Shown here: one piece after another, positions 26,148 through 34,904 of the stretch
Layout of the letters: each line of letters opens with the position of its first letter
How positions within the stretch are numbered: the stretch's first letter is position 1
Assembly (NCBI GenBank): GCA_023384355.1
Contig: JAHDWL010000013.1
Location: forward strand, 1 to 64,000
Reading direction: 5' to 3'
DNA: 64,000 bases
DNA from: Anaerolineae bacterium
Lineage (GTDB): Bacteria > Chloroflexota > Anaerolineae > Promineifilales > Promineifilaceae
The notes under the pieces: generated by a model
Database searches by the model: none
Seen by the model: the letters and a program-made list of their open reading frames with translations, nothing else
What the model was told of the DNA's origin: nothing
Translations under genes and position numbers: made by a program

Positions 26148-27548
26148 GTGGTAAAGAAAGTATTCAGTCTCATCGTCGTCATATTGCTGCTGTCCGCCAC
26201 GGGTTGCAGCCTGATGAAGCCGCAATCGGACCTGATTATCCCTACGCCGCCGGCCGTTGACGCCACGCCGGGGCTGCTCGTTCCCAATGAGGCCGGCGAA
26301 CTGGTGACCGACCCCGTGAGCGACATCGTGCCGACGGTCGACCCGGCCGTGGAATCGCTGATCACCGAGGTGTCGCAGCAGCAGCTCATGGCCTACGTCC
26401 GCCAGCTGGAATCCTTCGGCACCCGCAACGCGTTTAGCGACACCCAGTCGGAGACTTTCGGCATCGGCGCGGCGCGACGCTGGATCTTCAACGAGTTCGT
26501 GCGCGTCGGCGGCGGCCGCCTGACGGTCGAGTTCCAGGATTTCCCACTCACCTACAACGGCTTTTCGACCGAACAGAGCAATGTCGTCGCCACGCTGCCG
26601 GGCAAGGGCGGGGGGGACGGCGTGCTGGTCCTGATGGCCCATTACGACAACCGTTCGGTCGACGTCACCGACGGCGTCAGCCGTGCCACGGGCGCCAACG
26701 ACAACGGCTCCGGCGTTGCCCTGCTGCTGGAGACGGCGCGAATCATGAGCTCGCGTGACTGGAACCAGACGATCGTGTTTCTGGCGACCTCGGCCGAGGA
26801 ACAAGGATCATTCGGTGCGCGCTACTATGCCGAAAACGCCTTCCTGGACAGCAAGAACATCATCTCGGCTCTCAACTACGACGGCGTCGGCGGGCGGGCG
26901 GGCATCCCCCAAAACGTGCGCCTGTACGCGGTCGATTTCCTGACGTCGGTCCACGGCGCGCTCGGCCGGTACTATGAATATGTTGGCGGCCTCTACCTGC
27001 CGACGTTCCCGGTGGTGATCTACGACGCTCTTGACCGTGAGGGACGCTGGGGTGACCATCGCGAATTTGTAGTGGCCGGGTTCCCCGCCATCCGCGTCAT
27101 CGAGTCCGTCGAGGACCCCGATCTGCTCAACTCCAACCGCGACACGTGGGACCTTATCGATTACAGCTACCTGCAGCGCGTTGCGCAGTTGAACGTAGCC
27201 GTCGCCGCCAATCTGGCCGGCGGGCCACAGCAGCCCGCGCCGCCGATCATCGTGCCAATGGCCGAGCCGGGTGCGTATTTGCTGACCTGGCCGGTCACCC
27301 CGGACGCCGCCGGCTACGCCATCTCCTTCCGGCCGGTGAACTCGCTCTACTACCCGACCTTCCGGTTTGTGAAGGCCGTCCATGCCGGCAATGTCGCCCT
27401 GACCGGGCTGAACCCAAACGAGACTTACGCCGTCAGCATCGCCGCCCTGAACGAGCGGGGACTGCTCAGCGGTTTCTCGGTCGAGCAATTCGTCGGCCCC
27501 GAGGCGGCGACGCTCGGCGGCGCGCTTCAAGGGGTCGCTCAACCGTAG
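26148..27548 (+). CDS. M28 family metallopeptidase lipoprotein
   Basis: A lipid-anchored zinc aminopeptidase of 466 residues. GTG at 26148 begins a lipoprotein signal with SATGC (Cys20). The M28 domain spans about 75-350 with all main metal and catalytic signatures: VLMAHYDNRS (His/Asp), GANDNGSGVALLLE (bridging Asp) and ATSAEEQGSFGA (catalytic and metal Glu). A fibronectin-III-like domain follows (about 375-455, GNVALTGLNPNETYAVSI). It probably degrades peptides outside the cell. Its stop lies one base from the stop of the convergent capA-like gene. Confidence 0.88.
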   Translation: MVKKVFSLIVVILLLSATGCSLMKPQSDLIIPTPPAVDATPGLLVPNEAGELVTDPVSDIVPTVDPAVESLITEVSQQQLMAYVRQLESFGTRNAFSDTQSETFGIGAARRWIFNEFVRVGGGRLTVEFQDFPLTYNGFSTEQSNVVATLPGKGGGDGVLVLMAHYDNRSVDVTDGVSRATGANDNGSGVALLLETARIMSSRDWNQTIVFLATSAEEQGSFGARYYAENAFLDSKNIISALNYDGVGGRAGIPQNVRLYAVDFLTSVHGALGRYYEYVGGLYLPTFPVVIYDALDREGRWGDHREFVVAGFPAIRVIESVEDPDLLNSNRDTWDLIDYSYLQRVAQLNVAVAANLAGGPQQPAPPIIVPMAEPGAYLLTWPVTPDAAGYAISFRPVNSLYYPTFRFVKAVHAGNVALTGLNPNETYAVSIAALNERGLLSGFSVEQFVGPEAATLGGALQGVAQP

Positions 27549-27549
27549 G

Positions 27550-29196
27550 TTAGGGGTTGGCGGCGTTCAGCAGCGTGGTCAGATAATAGACGCGCTGCAA
27601 TATCGGGGCGGCCTCCCACGTCTCGGCCGGGCGGGGCTGGCCGTGTTCCTGGATGATGGCCGGCACCAGCTCCATCTGCCGCACGCCGTTTTTGTCGAGC
27701 CAGACGTTGAGGATCGCCGTCTCCGGCGGACCGTCGATGTTGAACAGGAAGTTCCCCAGCCCGTAGGCGATCACGCCGTCGTTGTAATTGTGGATGCCCT
27801 GCAGGATGTGGGCGTGATGGCCGACGACCAGATCGGCCCCGGCGTCGACGGCGGCGCGGGCAGCGGCCACCTGTTCCTCGCTCGGCTCCTCGATGTACTC
27901 GTAGCCGCTGTGGAGAATGACCACAACCAGATCGACATCGGGACGGACGGCGGCAACGTCGGCGCTGATTCGCGCCGGATCGCCCCAGGCCAGCCCGGGC
28001 GCGTCGGCCGTGGCCGCCCAGCTCTGCGTATCGAAGTGGGTAATGGCCTCGACGGGGACATTTACATAACCCAGGAAGGCCACAGACAGGCCATTGATGT
28101 CGGCGATGTGGGGCGCGTGGGCGGCGGCATCGTTCGCGCCGCCGCCGACGGTGGCGACACCGGCGGTATGCAGCAGGTCGATACCCTGCAGCAGGGCTTC
28201 CGGCCCGTAATCCTGGGCGTGATTGTTGGCCAGCGTCACCAGATCGACGCTGCCCAGCGCCAGGGCCTCGGCCGATTCCGGCGGCGAGCGGAACGGGTAG
28301 CGCTTGGCGGCCGGCTCGCCGACATCACCCAGCGCGGTCTCCAGATTGCCGATGGTGTAGTCGGCGGCATCGAAGATGGGTTTGACGCGCGAGAGCGGGT
28401 AGGAGAGGTCGCCCGTGGTCTGCATGATGTAGGCCGGGGAACGGTCGAAGTTGATGTCGCCCACGGCCGCCAGCCGGATGGTGGGCAGTGGGGCCAGCGC
28501 CTCCGCCAATATGGCTGACACCTCGCGCGCGGCGGCCTCCTTTTCGGGGGCGGCCACGATTGACCACGATTCGCGATAGGGATAATCGGGGTCGGTGGGA
28601 TGCAGGCCGTCGACGCGCAACGCCTTGTTGTCGCGGGTCATCGCGCTCCAGGGGATAACCCGCACAACCCGGTGGCCGTCGGCGAGGATGGCTGCGGCGT
28701 CGGCGGCGCTGATCAGCTCCCAGTTCGTCGTGAAGGGGACGCTGAACGCGAGGGGTTCTTCGCGCACGACGATCCCGCCGTCGCCGCGAACCAGGGCGAG
28801 ATCGGCGCGGCCGTCGTCCAGCGCGAGCTGCGCGTCATCCGCAACCACCACGTTCCAGCTGAAGGGAGCGGCGTCGCCCGGCGGAGCGCCGGCCAGAGCG
28901 GCGCTGACGTCCGCCGCCCACTCTTCGGGCACGGCCAGCGTCACCGGTTGCGGGGTCGGCGTGGGGGTTGGGGTGTCGGTGGGTGCCGGGGTGGGGGTAG
29001 GCGTGTCGGTCGGCCGTGGCGTCGCGCTGGGCGTGTTTTCCGGCGTCGCCGTGGCGGTCACGTCAACCGCGACATTATCCACCTGGGCCGGCGGGACGGA
29101 CGCGGCCGGCGACCCGCCACCACAGGCGGCCAGTAGAGCGAGCGATAGCGCCGCGAACAAGGCGAGCAGCGTGGAGCGGAAGAAATTTTTTCTCAT
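27550..29196 (-). CDS. CapA-like phosphoesterase lipoprotein with binding-protein-like domain
   Basis: A 548-residue lipoprotein. ATG at 29196 is preferred because it yields a signal with LLAAC and overlaps the upstream vanY stop by 4 bases. A TPTPTP-rich linker leads to a region (about 85-245) resembling a PstS/LysR-type substrate-binding fold (VTLAVPEEWAADV, YPYRESWSIVA). The CapA domain then runs about 250-530, with LAAVGDINFDR, GNLETAL, LANNHAQDYG and VGHHAHILQGI supplying the metallophosphoesterase-like residues. CapA proteins act in poly-gamma-glutamate export or in wall remodelling. The fusion is discussed separately. Confidence 0.85.
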   Translation of the reverse strand: MRKNFFRSTLLALFAALSLALLAACGGGSPAASVPPAQVDNVAVDVTATATPENTPSATPRPTDTPTPTPAPTDTPTPTPTPQPVTLAVPEEWAADVSAALAGAPPGDAAPFSWNVVVADDAQLALDDGRADLALVRGDGGIVVREEPLAFSVPFTTNWELISAADAAAILADGHRVVRVIPWSAMTRDNKALRVDGLHPTDPDYPYRESWSIVAAPEKEAAAREVSAILAEALAPLPTIRLAAVGDINFDRSPAYIMQTTGDLSYPLSRVKPIFDAADYTIGNLETALGDVGEPAAKRYPFRSPPESAEALALGSVDLVTLANNHAQDYGPEALLQGIDLLHTAGVATVGGGANDAAAHAPHIADINGLSVAFLGYVNVPVEAITHFDTQSWAATADAPGLAWGDPARISADVAAVRPDVDLVVVILHSGYEYIEEPSEEQVAAARAAVDAGADLVVGHHAHILQGIHNYNDGVIAYGLGNFLFNIDGPPETAILNVWLDKNGVRQMELVPAIIQEHGQPRPAETWEAAPILQRVYYLTTLLNAANP

Positions 29197-30128
29197 TTTG
29201 GATCCGGTATGCAGGGCGGCGGCTCCGAAGCCAGCTGGTACTCGGTCAGCGAAATGCCCTTCTCGTGCAAGAGGGTGGCCATCTCCACCCCGACGTAACG
29301 ATAGTGCCACGGCTCATAGAAAAACCCGGTGATGTCGAAGGCCTCGAATGGGTAGCTGAGCGTGAAGCCGTATTTGTGGGCGTTTTCGAGGAGCCATCGC
29401 CCTTCGCTGGTCTTATAGAAATAGGTGTGAAATTCGATATCTTCCTGCCCGACGATGTCCGGCAGCTCCGGCGAGCCGAAATCGACGACCGTGCCGAGCT
29501 GGTGTTCGCTGAAACCCGGCGGGGCGCTGAGAATATTGGCGCGCTCCGGCTCTTTCTCCAGCCATTTTTGCCGGGCGATGGCCTGGGCGGAGTAGCTGCG
29601 ATAGCCGGAGATGATCATCGGCTTGAGTCCTTCGGCCTGCATGGCGGCGATCATGTCGACCAGCGGGTTGATGACGATGCGGCGCAATTGGGTCGGATAG
29701 CCCAAGGTGACATCGCCCGGCAGATAGCCGGACAGGTCGACCAGACCGGCCGGTTCGTAGTCCCGACTCAGCCCGTAGGTCAGGGTCACGATATTGAGCA
29801 AGCCGTTATCGGGGATGCGCCGGCTGCACAGGATATTGCGGTCGGGCGTCGGCGAGGGGGTGATGGTGGCCGTCGGGATGGGGGTGGGCGACGAGACGGC
29901 GACTGTCGGGGCGGGCGTGGCAGACGCGGCCGGCGCGGTTGGCGGCGGCGCGGTCGGCGGCAGCCCGGTACTGATGACCGGCGGCCTGACCGGCGTAGAT
30001 GCCGGGGTAACTTCGGCCGCGACGACGGCCGTCCCTGTGGTCGCTGTTGGGGAGCAGGCGGCGGCCGACAGCAGGGCGGCAAGCAGGATGAGAGCGCCGG
30101 GCAAGCGGCGGCGGTGTTTCAATGCCAT
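29193..30128 (-). CDS. D-alanyl-D-alanine carboxypeptidase, VanY-like lipoprotein
   Basis: A zinc M15B peptidase of 311 residues that trims the terminal D-Ala from peptidoglycan stem peptides outside the membrane. The N-terminus is a lipoprotein signal (LSAAAC, Cys25), then a Pro/Ala/Thr linker to about residue 95. The catalytic domain holds all VanY signatures: IISGYRSYSAQ, SEHQLGTVVDFGSPE (zinc His and Asp) and EPWHYRYVG (catalytic Glu and zinc His). It precedes the CapA-like gene with a 4-base overlap, so the two are co-translated wall proteins. Confidence 0.92.
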   Translation of the reverse strand: MALKHRRRLPGALILLAALLSAAACSPTATTGTAVVAAEVTPASTPVRPPVISTGLPPTAPPPTAPAASATPAPTVAVSSPTPIPTATITPSPTPDRNILCSRRIPDNGLLNIVTLTYGLSRDYEPAGLVDLSGYLPGDVTLGYPTQLRRIVINPLVDMIAAMQAEGLKPMIISGYRSYSAQAIARQKWLEKEPERANILSAPPGFSEHQLGTVVDFGSPELPDIVGQEDIEFHTYFYKTSEGRWLLENAHKYGFTLSYPFEAFDITGFFYEPWHYRYVGVEMATLLHEKGISLTEYQLASEPPPCIPDPK

Positions 30129-30227
30129 GCGTCCCTTTCAGCCCGTGAATGCCAATCGGCGCGGTCTCGCGGACATGGCTTGGCGTGCGGCCGCGGACGG
30201 CCATTTCCGAAGATCGTTCATAAGGCC

Positions 30228-31304
30228 TCAGGGCGCGGGCTGGATGTCGACGATACTCCCGAAACCGTTGATCTCCAGCTCCCAACTGCTGCCCGGCGTG
30301 AATTGCATGTATTCGTCGGGGTTCGTCGTCTCGTAGACCACATCCTTGCCGTCGACATTGAATGTGATCTGGTAGGTCTCGCTGCGCTCGCCCAATTGCT
30401 GATCCTGCTGGAGCCTCGTCTCGGGCCACAGCGGGTTCATGTCGGTTCCGGTGTCGTTGATGACGCCCACCGGCTGAAGCTCGATGACTGAATATTGGCA
30501 ATAATCATCGTAAACGATGTATTCGCAATCCTGCACCATCTCCGCAAAACCCGATCCCTGATCGACGAGATAGGGCGTGCCGCAGACCTGCTGCGAGTTG
30601 TCGGACGGGAACGAGGAGCGGCCGCGCTCCCGCTCGCTGCAGGAGCTGACTTCGGCGTCCTGGGGAATCTGGTCGATCCAGTTGCTATACGTGACCGGCG
30701 CGTAACCCATGATGACGATGCTGCGCTTCCAGTTGACGTTGCTGACGCGGGCGATGTTGCTCTCCGTGCGCGTGCCCTGCAGGAAGAACATGCTGAGCGC
30801 GCCACAGATGAGCAGCAGCACGATCGCGCCGATGATCATGAATTTGGGATTCATTTTAACCGGCGCGGCGGCGGCCGGCTGGGGCCGCGCCGTGACGCCC
30901 AGCGGCGAGCCGCAATTCTTGCACTTGGTGTTTGTGGCAGGATTGACGGTGCCGCAATATTCGCAGGTGATATCGGGGGCGCGCCCGGTTTGTTGCGCGC
31001 CGATCACCTCGCCGCTTTCGCGTTTCTCGCCGCCGGTCAGATCGCCGCCGCAACGCGAGCACTTGACGGCCGTGCCGGGGTTGCGCGTATTGCAGAACGG
31101 GCAATAGATGTCCGGGCCGGACTGGGCCATCTCCAGCCCTTCCTTGTCCTCGACGATCTTGTCCTCGGCCGCCTGATGAAATTTAACGTCTTTCGGCTGT
31201 GGCGCGCCGCAATTGGTGCAAACCTTGACCCGCCCCGGGTTGCGGGTGTTACAGAACGGACACGTCCATTCGAGTTCTACGTAGCCCAGGGATTGTTTTG
31301 CCAT
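30228..31304 (-). CDS. Membrane protein with three N-terminal zinc ribbons
   Basis: A 358-residue protein of unknown function. ATG at 31304 has a GAGG ribosome site; TTG at 31316 is less likely. Three C2C2 ribbons follow one another: CPFCNTRNPGRVKVCTNCG, CPFCNTRNPGTAVKCSRCG and CEYCGTVNPATNTKCKNCG, over about residues 13-145. One membrane span comes next (IIGAIVLLLICGALSMFF). The remaining 190 residues are predicted extracytoplasmic, with two cysteine pairs that could form disulfides. The ribbons face the cytosol, which suggests a protein-binding or sensing role rather than catalysis. Confidence 0.75.
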   Translation of the reverse strand: MAKQSLGYVELEWTCPFCNTRNPGRVKVCTNCGAPQPKDVKFHQAAEDKIVEDKEGLEMAQSGPDIYCPFCNTRNPGTAVKCSRCGGDLTGGEKRESGEVIGAQQTGRAPDITCEYCGTVNPATNTKCKNCGSPLGVTARPQPAAAAPVKMNPKFMIIGAIVLLLICGALSMFFLQGTRTESNIARVSNVNWKRSIVIMGYAPVTYSNWIDQIPQDAEVSSCSERERGRSSFPSDNSQQVCGTPYLVDQGSGFAEMVQDCEYIVYDDYCQYSVIELQPVGVINDTGTDMNPLWPETRLQQDQQLGERSETYQITFNVDGKDVVYETTNPDEYMQFTPGSSWELEINGFGSIVDIQPAP

Positions 31305-31500
31305 ATCGATCCTCAATTCCGGTTATGTGGCTCATGAAAGCGGGCGTCTCGCCGGGACGCCCCAGGCACACGCTCATGCTGGATTTTACTGGCCGAAGCG
31401 TTTGATGCAATAATTCATATGGGAAGCTAAACACGGCGCGGCAACGGTTTGAGGGGTGGGTGATCAATGCCGCGCCCGGACAACCGCTATTGTTGCCCAT

Positions 31501-33186
31501 CTATCCCGTCTCAATGCTGCCCCACCCGCCCCCGCCGGGGGTTTCGATGCGCACGATATCGCCCGGCTGGATGTCCAGCGTCGTTTTACCGGGCAACCGG
31601 GTCAGCGCGCCGGCACGCCACAACAGGTTGCGGCCGCACTTGCCGGGCATACCGCCGGAGAGGCCGTAAGGCTCGCGCCGCCGCCTGTCGGCGGTGATGG
31701 TCACAGTGGCCGCGGTCAGAAATTCAATGGCGCGCACCAGCCCATCGCCGCCGGCATGAAGACCGCGGCCGCCCGATCCCTCGCGCAGGGCATATTCGGT
31801 GATGCGGATAGGCATGCCGTATTCGAGCGCCTCGACCGGAGTGTTGCGGGTGTTGCTCATGTGCACGTGAACGCCAGACGCGCCGTCGCCGTCCCGGCCG
31901 GCCCCCGCGCCGCCGCCAATCGTCTCGTAATAGGCGAACTGGGCCGCGGCCGCGTGCCATCCGTCGGGATAGTCGCCGCCGAAGGTCAGGTTGTTCATGG
32001 TTCCCTGCCCGGCGGCGGGCACCAGGTCGGGGAGGGCCTGGGCCAGCGCGCCGAAGACGACGTCCACCAGGCGCTGCGACGTCTCGACGTTTCCGGCGGC
32101 CACGGCGTGGGGCGGCCGGGGATCGAGCAAGGAGCCGCGGGGCACGTGGATCGTCAACGGCGCGAACCCGCCCGCGTTCATCGGCAGATCAGCCCCCAGC
32201 AGGCGAAGGGCGACGCAGCGCAGGCAATAGGCCACGGCGGCATCGACGATGGCCGGCACGGCGTTGAGGTTGCCGGTCACGGCCGCGGCCGTCCCGGTGA
32301 AGTCAACGGCCAGGGTGTCGCCGTCAACGGTGATCGCGACGGCGATAGGGATCGGCTCATCAGTCCGGCCGTCGTCGTCCAGATAGTCCGTAAACGTGTA
32401 ACGGCCGTCCGGGATGAGGCGGACGGCGGCCCGCGTCAGCGATTCGGTGTAATCCAATAGCGCATGGGCCTGGGCCAGCGTCTCGCGCAGGCCATACCGG
32501 CCCACGATCTCGTTCAGGCGCGTCGCGCCGGTGGCGTGGGCCGCCAGTTGTGCGGCCAGGTCGCCGTCCCGTTCCCACGGGGTGCGGACGTTGCGCAGGA
32601 TGAGTTGCCACACGGCTTCGTTGCGCTGGCCCCCATCCACCAGTTTGAGCGGAGGGATGATGATCCCTTCCTGGTACAGCTCGGTCGAGAGGGGCATGGA
32701 GCCGGGCGACATGCCGCCGACGTCGGCGTGGTGGGCGCGGCTGGCGACGAGAAAGTAGGGGTCAGTGGTCAGTAGGACAGTATCCAGTAGGTCAGTGGTC
32801 AGTAGGTCAGTGGGGGACCGGCCTACTGAATACTGATCAACTGAATACTGATCCCGGTTCAGGAAGACCGGCGACACCAGGGTGATGTCCGGGAGATGGT
32901 TGCCGCCGAGGTAGGGGTCGTTGAGTATGACGACGTCGCCGGGGCGAAAGGGGGCGCAACGCTCGACGGCCGCCCGCACCGAGGCGGGCATCGCCCCCAA
33001 ATGCACCGGAATGTGGGCCGCCTGGGCCAGCATCTTCGGCCGCTCGCCGCCCAGAAAGACGGCGCAGCTGTAGTCCAGCCGCTCCTTGATGTTGGGGCTG
33101 TAGGCCGTGCGGCCGAGCGTCACGCCCATCTCTTCGGCCACAGAGGCGAAGAGATGGTTGAAGATCGTCAGGGTGGCGGCGTCCAT
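31501..33186 (-). CDS. Hydantoinase B/oxoprolinase subunit with in-frame repeat insertion
   Basis: The beta subunit of an ATP-dependent hydantoinase/5-oxoprolinase type enzyme, 561 residues. ATG at 33186 is chosen because family members start at MD..T.....L; TTG at 33210 is the alternative. Landmarks are EEMGVTLGRTAYSPNIKERL, GDVVILNDPYLGGNHLPD and ASRAHHADVGGMSPGS, followed by the glycine-rich C-terminal part (GGGAGAGRDGDG). Residues about 111-143 are foreign to the family and are encoded by the repeat at 32757-32855. The ATP-binding partner subunit (HyuA) is not in the window. It follows the phosphoribosyltransferase gene. Confidence 0.85.
   Translation of the reverse strand: MDAATLTIFNHLFASVAEEMGVTLGRTAYSPNIKERLDYSCAVFLGGERPKMLAQAAHIPVHLGAMPASVRAAVERCAPFRPGDVVILNDPYLGGNHLPDITLVSPVFLNRDQYSVDQYSVGRSPTDLLTTDLLDTVLLTTDPYFLVASRAHHADVGGMSPGSMPLSTELYQEGIIIPPLKLVDGGQRNEAVWQLILRNVRTPWERDGDLAAQLAAHATGATRLNEIVGRYGLRETLAQAHALLDYTESLTRAAVRLIPDGRYTFTDYLDDDGRTDEPIPIAVAITVDGDTLAVDFTGTAAAVTGNLNAVPAIVDAAVAYCLRCVALRLLGADLPMNAGGFAPLTIHVPRGSLLDPRPPHAVAAGNVETSQRLVDVVFGALAQALPDLVPAAGQGTMNNLTFGGDYPDGWHAAAAQFAYYETIGGGAGAGRDGDGASGVHVHMSNTRNTPVEALEYGMPIRITEYALREGSGGRGLHAGGDGLVRAIEFLTAATVTITADRRRREPYGLSGGMPGKCGRNLLWRAGALTRLPGKTTLDIQPGDIVRIETPGGGGWGSIETG
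32757..32855. repeat. CAGT/ACTG mosaic repeat, copy A (inside the hydantoinase gene)
   Basis: The left part carries CAGT units every 7 or 8 bases on the plus strand (GTCAGTGGTCAGTAGG twice). The right part carries the opposite orientation, with CTGAATACTG at 32826 and 32841. The centre is GGGGGACCGGCC. It shares the exact 15-mer TCAGTAGGACAGTAT (32769-32783) with copy B. The whole block is translated as part of the hydantoinase. Confidence 0.85.
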
Positions 33187-33229
33187 GAAGTGACCGGTGA
33201 CGAATGGCAAGTTCAGATCGTCGCCGCGG

Positions 33230-33778
33230 TCAGCTCTTGAAGACGGGCAAATTGCCCAACGCGATGATTCGCGACCAGTCGTCGTCTCCCTCTGTGAAGA
33301 TGGCGGCGATCTGGGCCACTTCCCCCCCGGCCTTGAGCACCAGCTTCTCCATGCCGTTGAGCGTGCTGCCGGTGCTGATCACGTCGTCGACGACGATGAC
33401 GCGCTTGCCCTTGATGAGCGCGCGGTCTTTCTCATCGAGGAAGAGCGTTTGCGGCGCGCCGGTGGTGATCGACACGGTCTCGGCGCTGAGCGCCTCACCC
33501 ATGTAGCTCTTGTAAGCCTTGCGCATGACGACGTAAGGCAGGCCCATCAGGGCGCTCATCTCGTAGATGAGCGGGATGCTCTTGGCTTCGGCCGTCACGA
33601 GCACATCGGCGTGAACGTCGCGGAGCCGTTCGGCCAGCCCCGCGGCCGCGGCCTTGACGACGTAGGTATCGCCCAGCATATTGAACACGGCGATGCGTAC
33701 GCCGGGCGCGACCTCGAACAATGGGAAGTGGCGGACAAGGCCGGCCACTTCGACCGTGTAGGTATCTCTCTGGCTCAT
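33230..33778 (-). CDS. Purine-type phosphoribosyltransferase (Apt/Xpt-like)
   Basis: A 182-residue type I phosphoribosyltransferase that couples a base to PRPP. ATG at 33778 has AGGAG about ten bases upstream; longer in-frame starts have none. The PRPP loop is clear (VIVVDDVISTGSTLNGM, about residues 127-143), with ADVLVTAEAKSIPLIY and YVVMRKAYKSYMG upstream as in the adenine/xanthine subgroup. Whether the base is adenine, xanthine or something else cannot be settled from the motifs. It lies 43 bases before the hydantoinase-B start on the same strand and diverges from the oxidoreductase gene. Confidence 0.82.
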   Translation of the reverse strand: MSQRDTYTVEVAGLVRHFPLFEVAPGVRIAVFNMLGDTYVVKAAAAGLAERLRDVHADVLVTAEAKSIPLIYEMSALMGLPYVVMRKAYKSYMGEALSAETVSITTGAPQTLFLDEKDRALIKGKRVIVVDDVISTGSTLNGMEKLVLKAGGEVAQIAAIFTEGDDDWSRIIALGNLPVFKS

Positions 33779-33884
33779 GAGATAGTTCTCCTGATGACTG
33801 AATATACGATCTCGCTGGAGTGATTCCAGGAGTGCCGGTAGAATGAAGTTTACCGCAGGGAATTGCCCTGACAAGGAGTGAGCG

Positions 33885-34859
33885 ATGAAAGTGATCGGCG
33901 TGCATGGCGACCGGACGAATCCGGTGCTCGCGTGGGAAGACGGCGAGGATGTCGAATACGGGCCGGGAGAGGTGTTGGTTAGGGTGCGGGCTACGGCAGT
34001 CAACCGGGCCGACCTGTCGCAGGCGCGCGGTCACTACCCGCCGCCGGCAGGAGCCAGCGAGGTGCTCGGTCTGGAGATGGCCGGGGTCATCCTGTCGGTT
34101 GGGGTGGATGTTACGGGCTGGGAGCCGGGCGATCGCGTTTGCGCCTTGCTGCCCGGCGGGGGGTATGCCGAGCGGGCGGCCATGCCGGCGGGTATGTTGT
34201 TGCGGCTCCCCGATGACTGGTCATTTGCTCAGGGCGCGGCCGTGCCCGAAGTTTGGTACACGGCTTACATCAACCTGTTCGACGAAGGCCAACTGAGGGC
34301 GGGTGAGACGGCGCTCATCCACGCCGGGGCCAGTGGCGTGGGCACGGCGGCCATTCAGCTGGCGCTCGACGTTGGGGCACGGGCCATCGCGACCGCCGGC
34401 AGCGAGGCGAAGGTTGCCTTCTGTCGCGAGCTGGGAGCTGTTGCCATCAACTATAAGGAGCAGGATTTCCTCGCCGAGGTCAGGGCAGCTACCGGTGGGC
34501 AGGGAGTAGACGTGATCCTCGACCCGGTGGGCGGGGCCTATCTGGCGCACAATATCAGCGCGCTGCGCCGGTTTGGGCGGTTGGTCAACATTGGCTTGCT
34601 GGGCGGCGCGAAGGGGGAACTGGATATGGGGCAAGTGCTCGGCAAGCGGCTGCGTATCGTTGGCTCGACGCTGCGAGCGCGGCCGATCGAGGAGAAGATC
34701 GCCATCACCAGCCGCTTCACGGCTGAAGTTTGGCCGAAGCTGCTCGACGGACGGCTGCGGCCAGTCATCGACGCAGTCTTCCCGATCGAGCAAGCCCAGG
34801 CCGCGCATGAGTATGTGCGGGCCAACCACAATATCGGCAAGGTCATTCTGGAAATGTAA
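33885..34859 (+). CDS. NADPH:quinone oxidoreductase (QOR-type MDR)
   Basis: A zinc-free medium-chain dehydrogenase/reductase of 324 residues. AAGGAG precedes ATG 33885. The substrate domain opens MKVIGVHGD and includes TAVNRADLSQARGHYP, the QOR signature region. The Rossmann part has LIHAGASGVGTAAIQLA (NADPH-binding glycine turn), then ATAGSEAKVAFCRELGA and ILDPVGGAYL. The structural-zinc cysteines of alcohol dehydrogenases are absent, as expected. It would reduce quinones or enones. It converges on the glutaredoxin-like gene with 45 bases between the stops. Confidence 0.88.
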   Translation: MKVIGVHGDRTNPVLAWEDGEDVEYGPGEVLVRVRATAVNRADLSQARGHYPPPAGASEVLGLEMAGVILSVGVDVTGWEPGDRVCALLPGGGYAERAAMPAGMLLRLPDDWSFAQGAAVPEVWYTAYINLFDEGQLRAGETALIHAGASGVGTAAIQLALDVGARAIATAGSEAKVAFCRELGAVAINYKEQDFLAEVRAATGGQGVDVILDPVGGAYLAHNISALRRFGRLVNIGLLGGAKGELDMGQVLGKRLRIVGSTLRARPIEEKIAITSRFTAEVWPKLLDGRLRPVIDAVFPIEQAQAAHEYVRANHNIGKVILEM

Positions 34860-34904
34860 AGCCTGTGCGGGATTAACGGCGCCCTGGCCGGTGATCGGGC
34901 GAGG

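Noticed and set aside
32757-32855. Frameshift or assembly error in the hydantoinase gene
   Set aside because: The frame is open on both sides, family motifs resume in frame, and the same repeat family occurs at 54511-54768.
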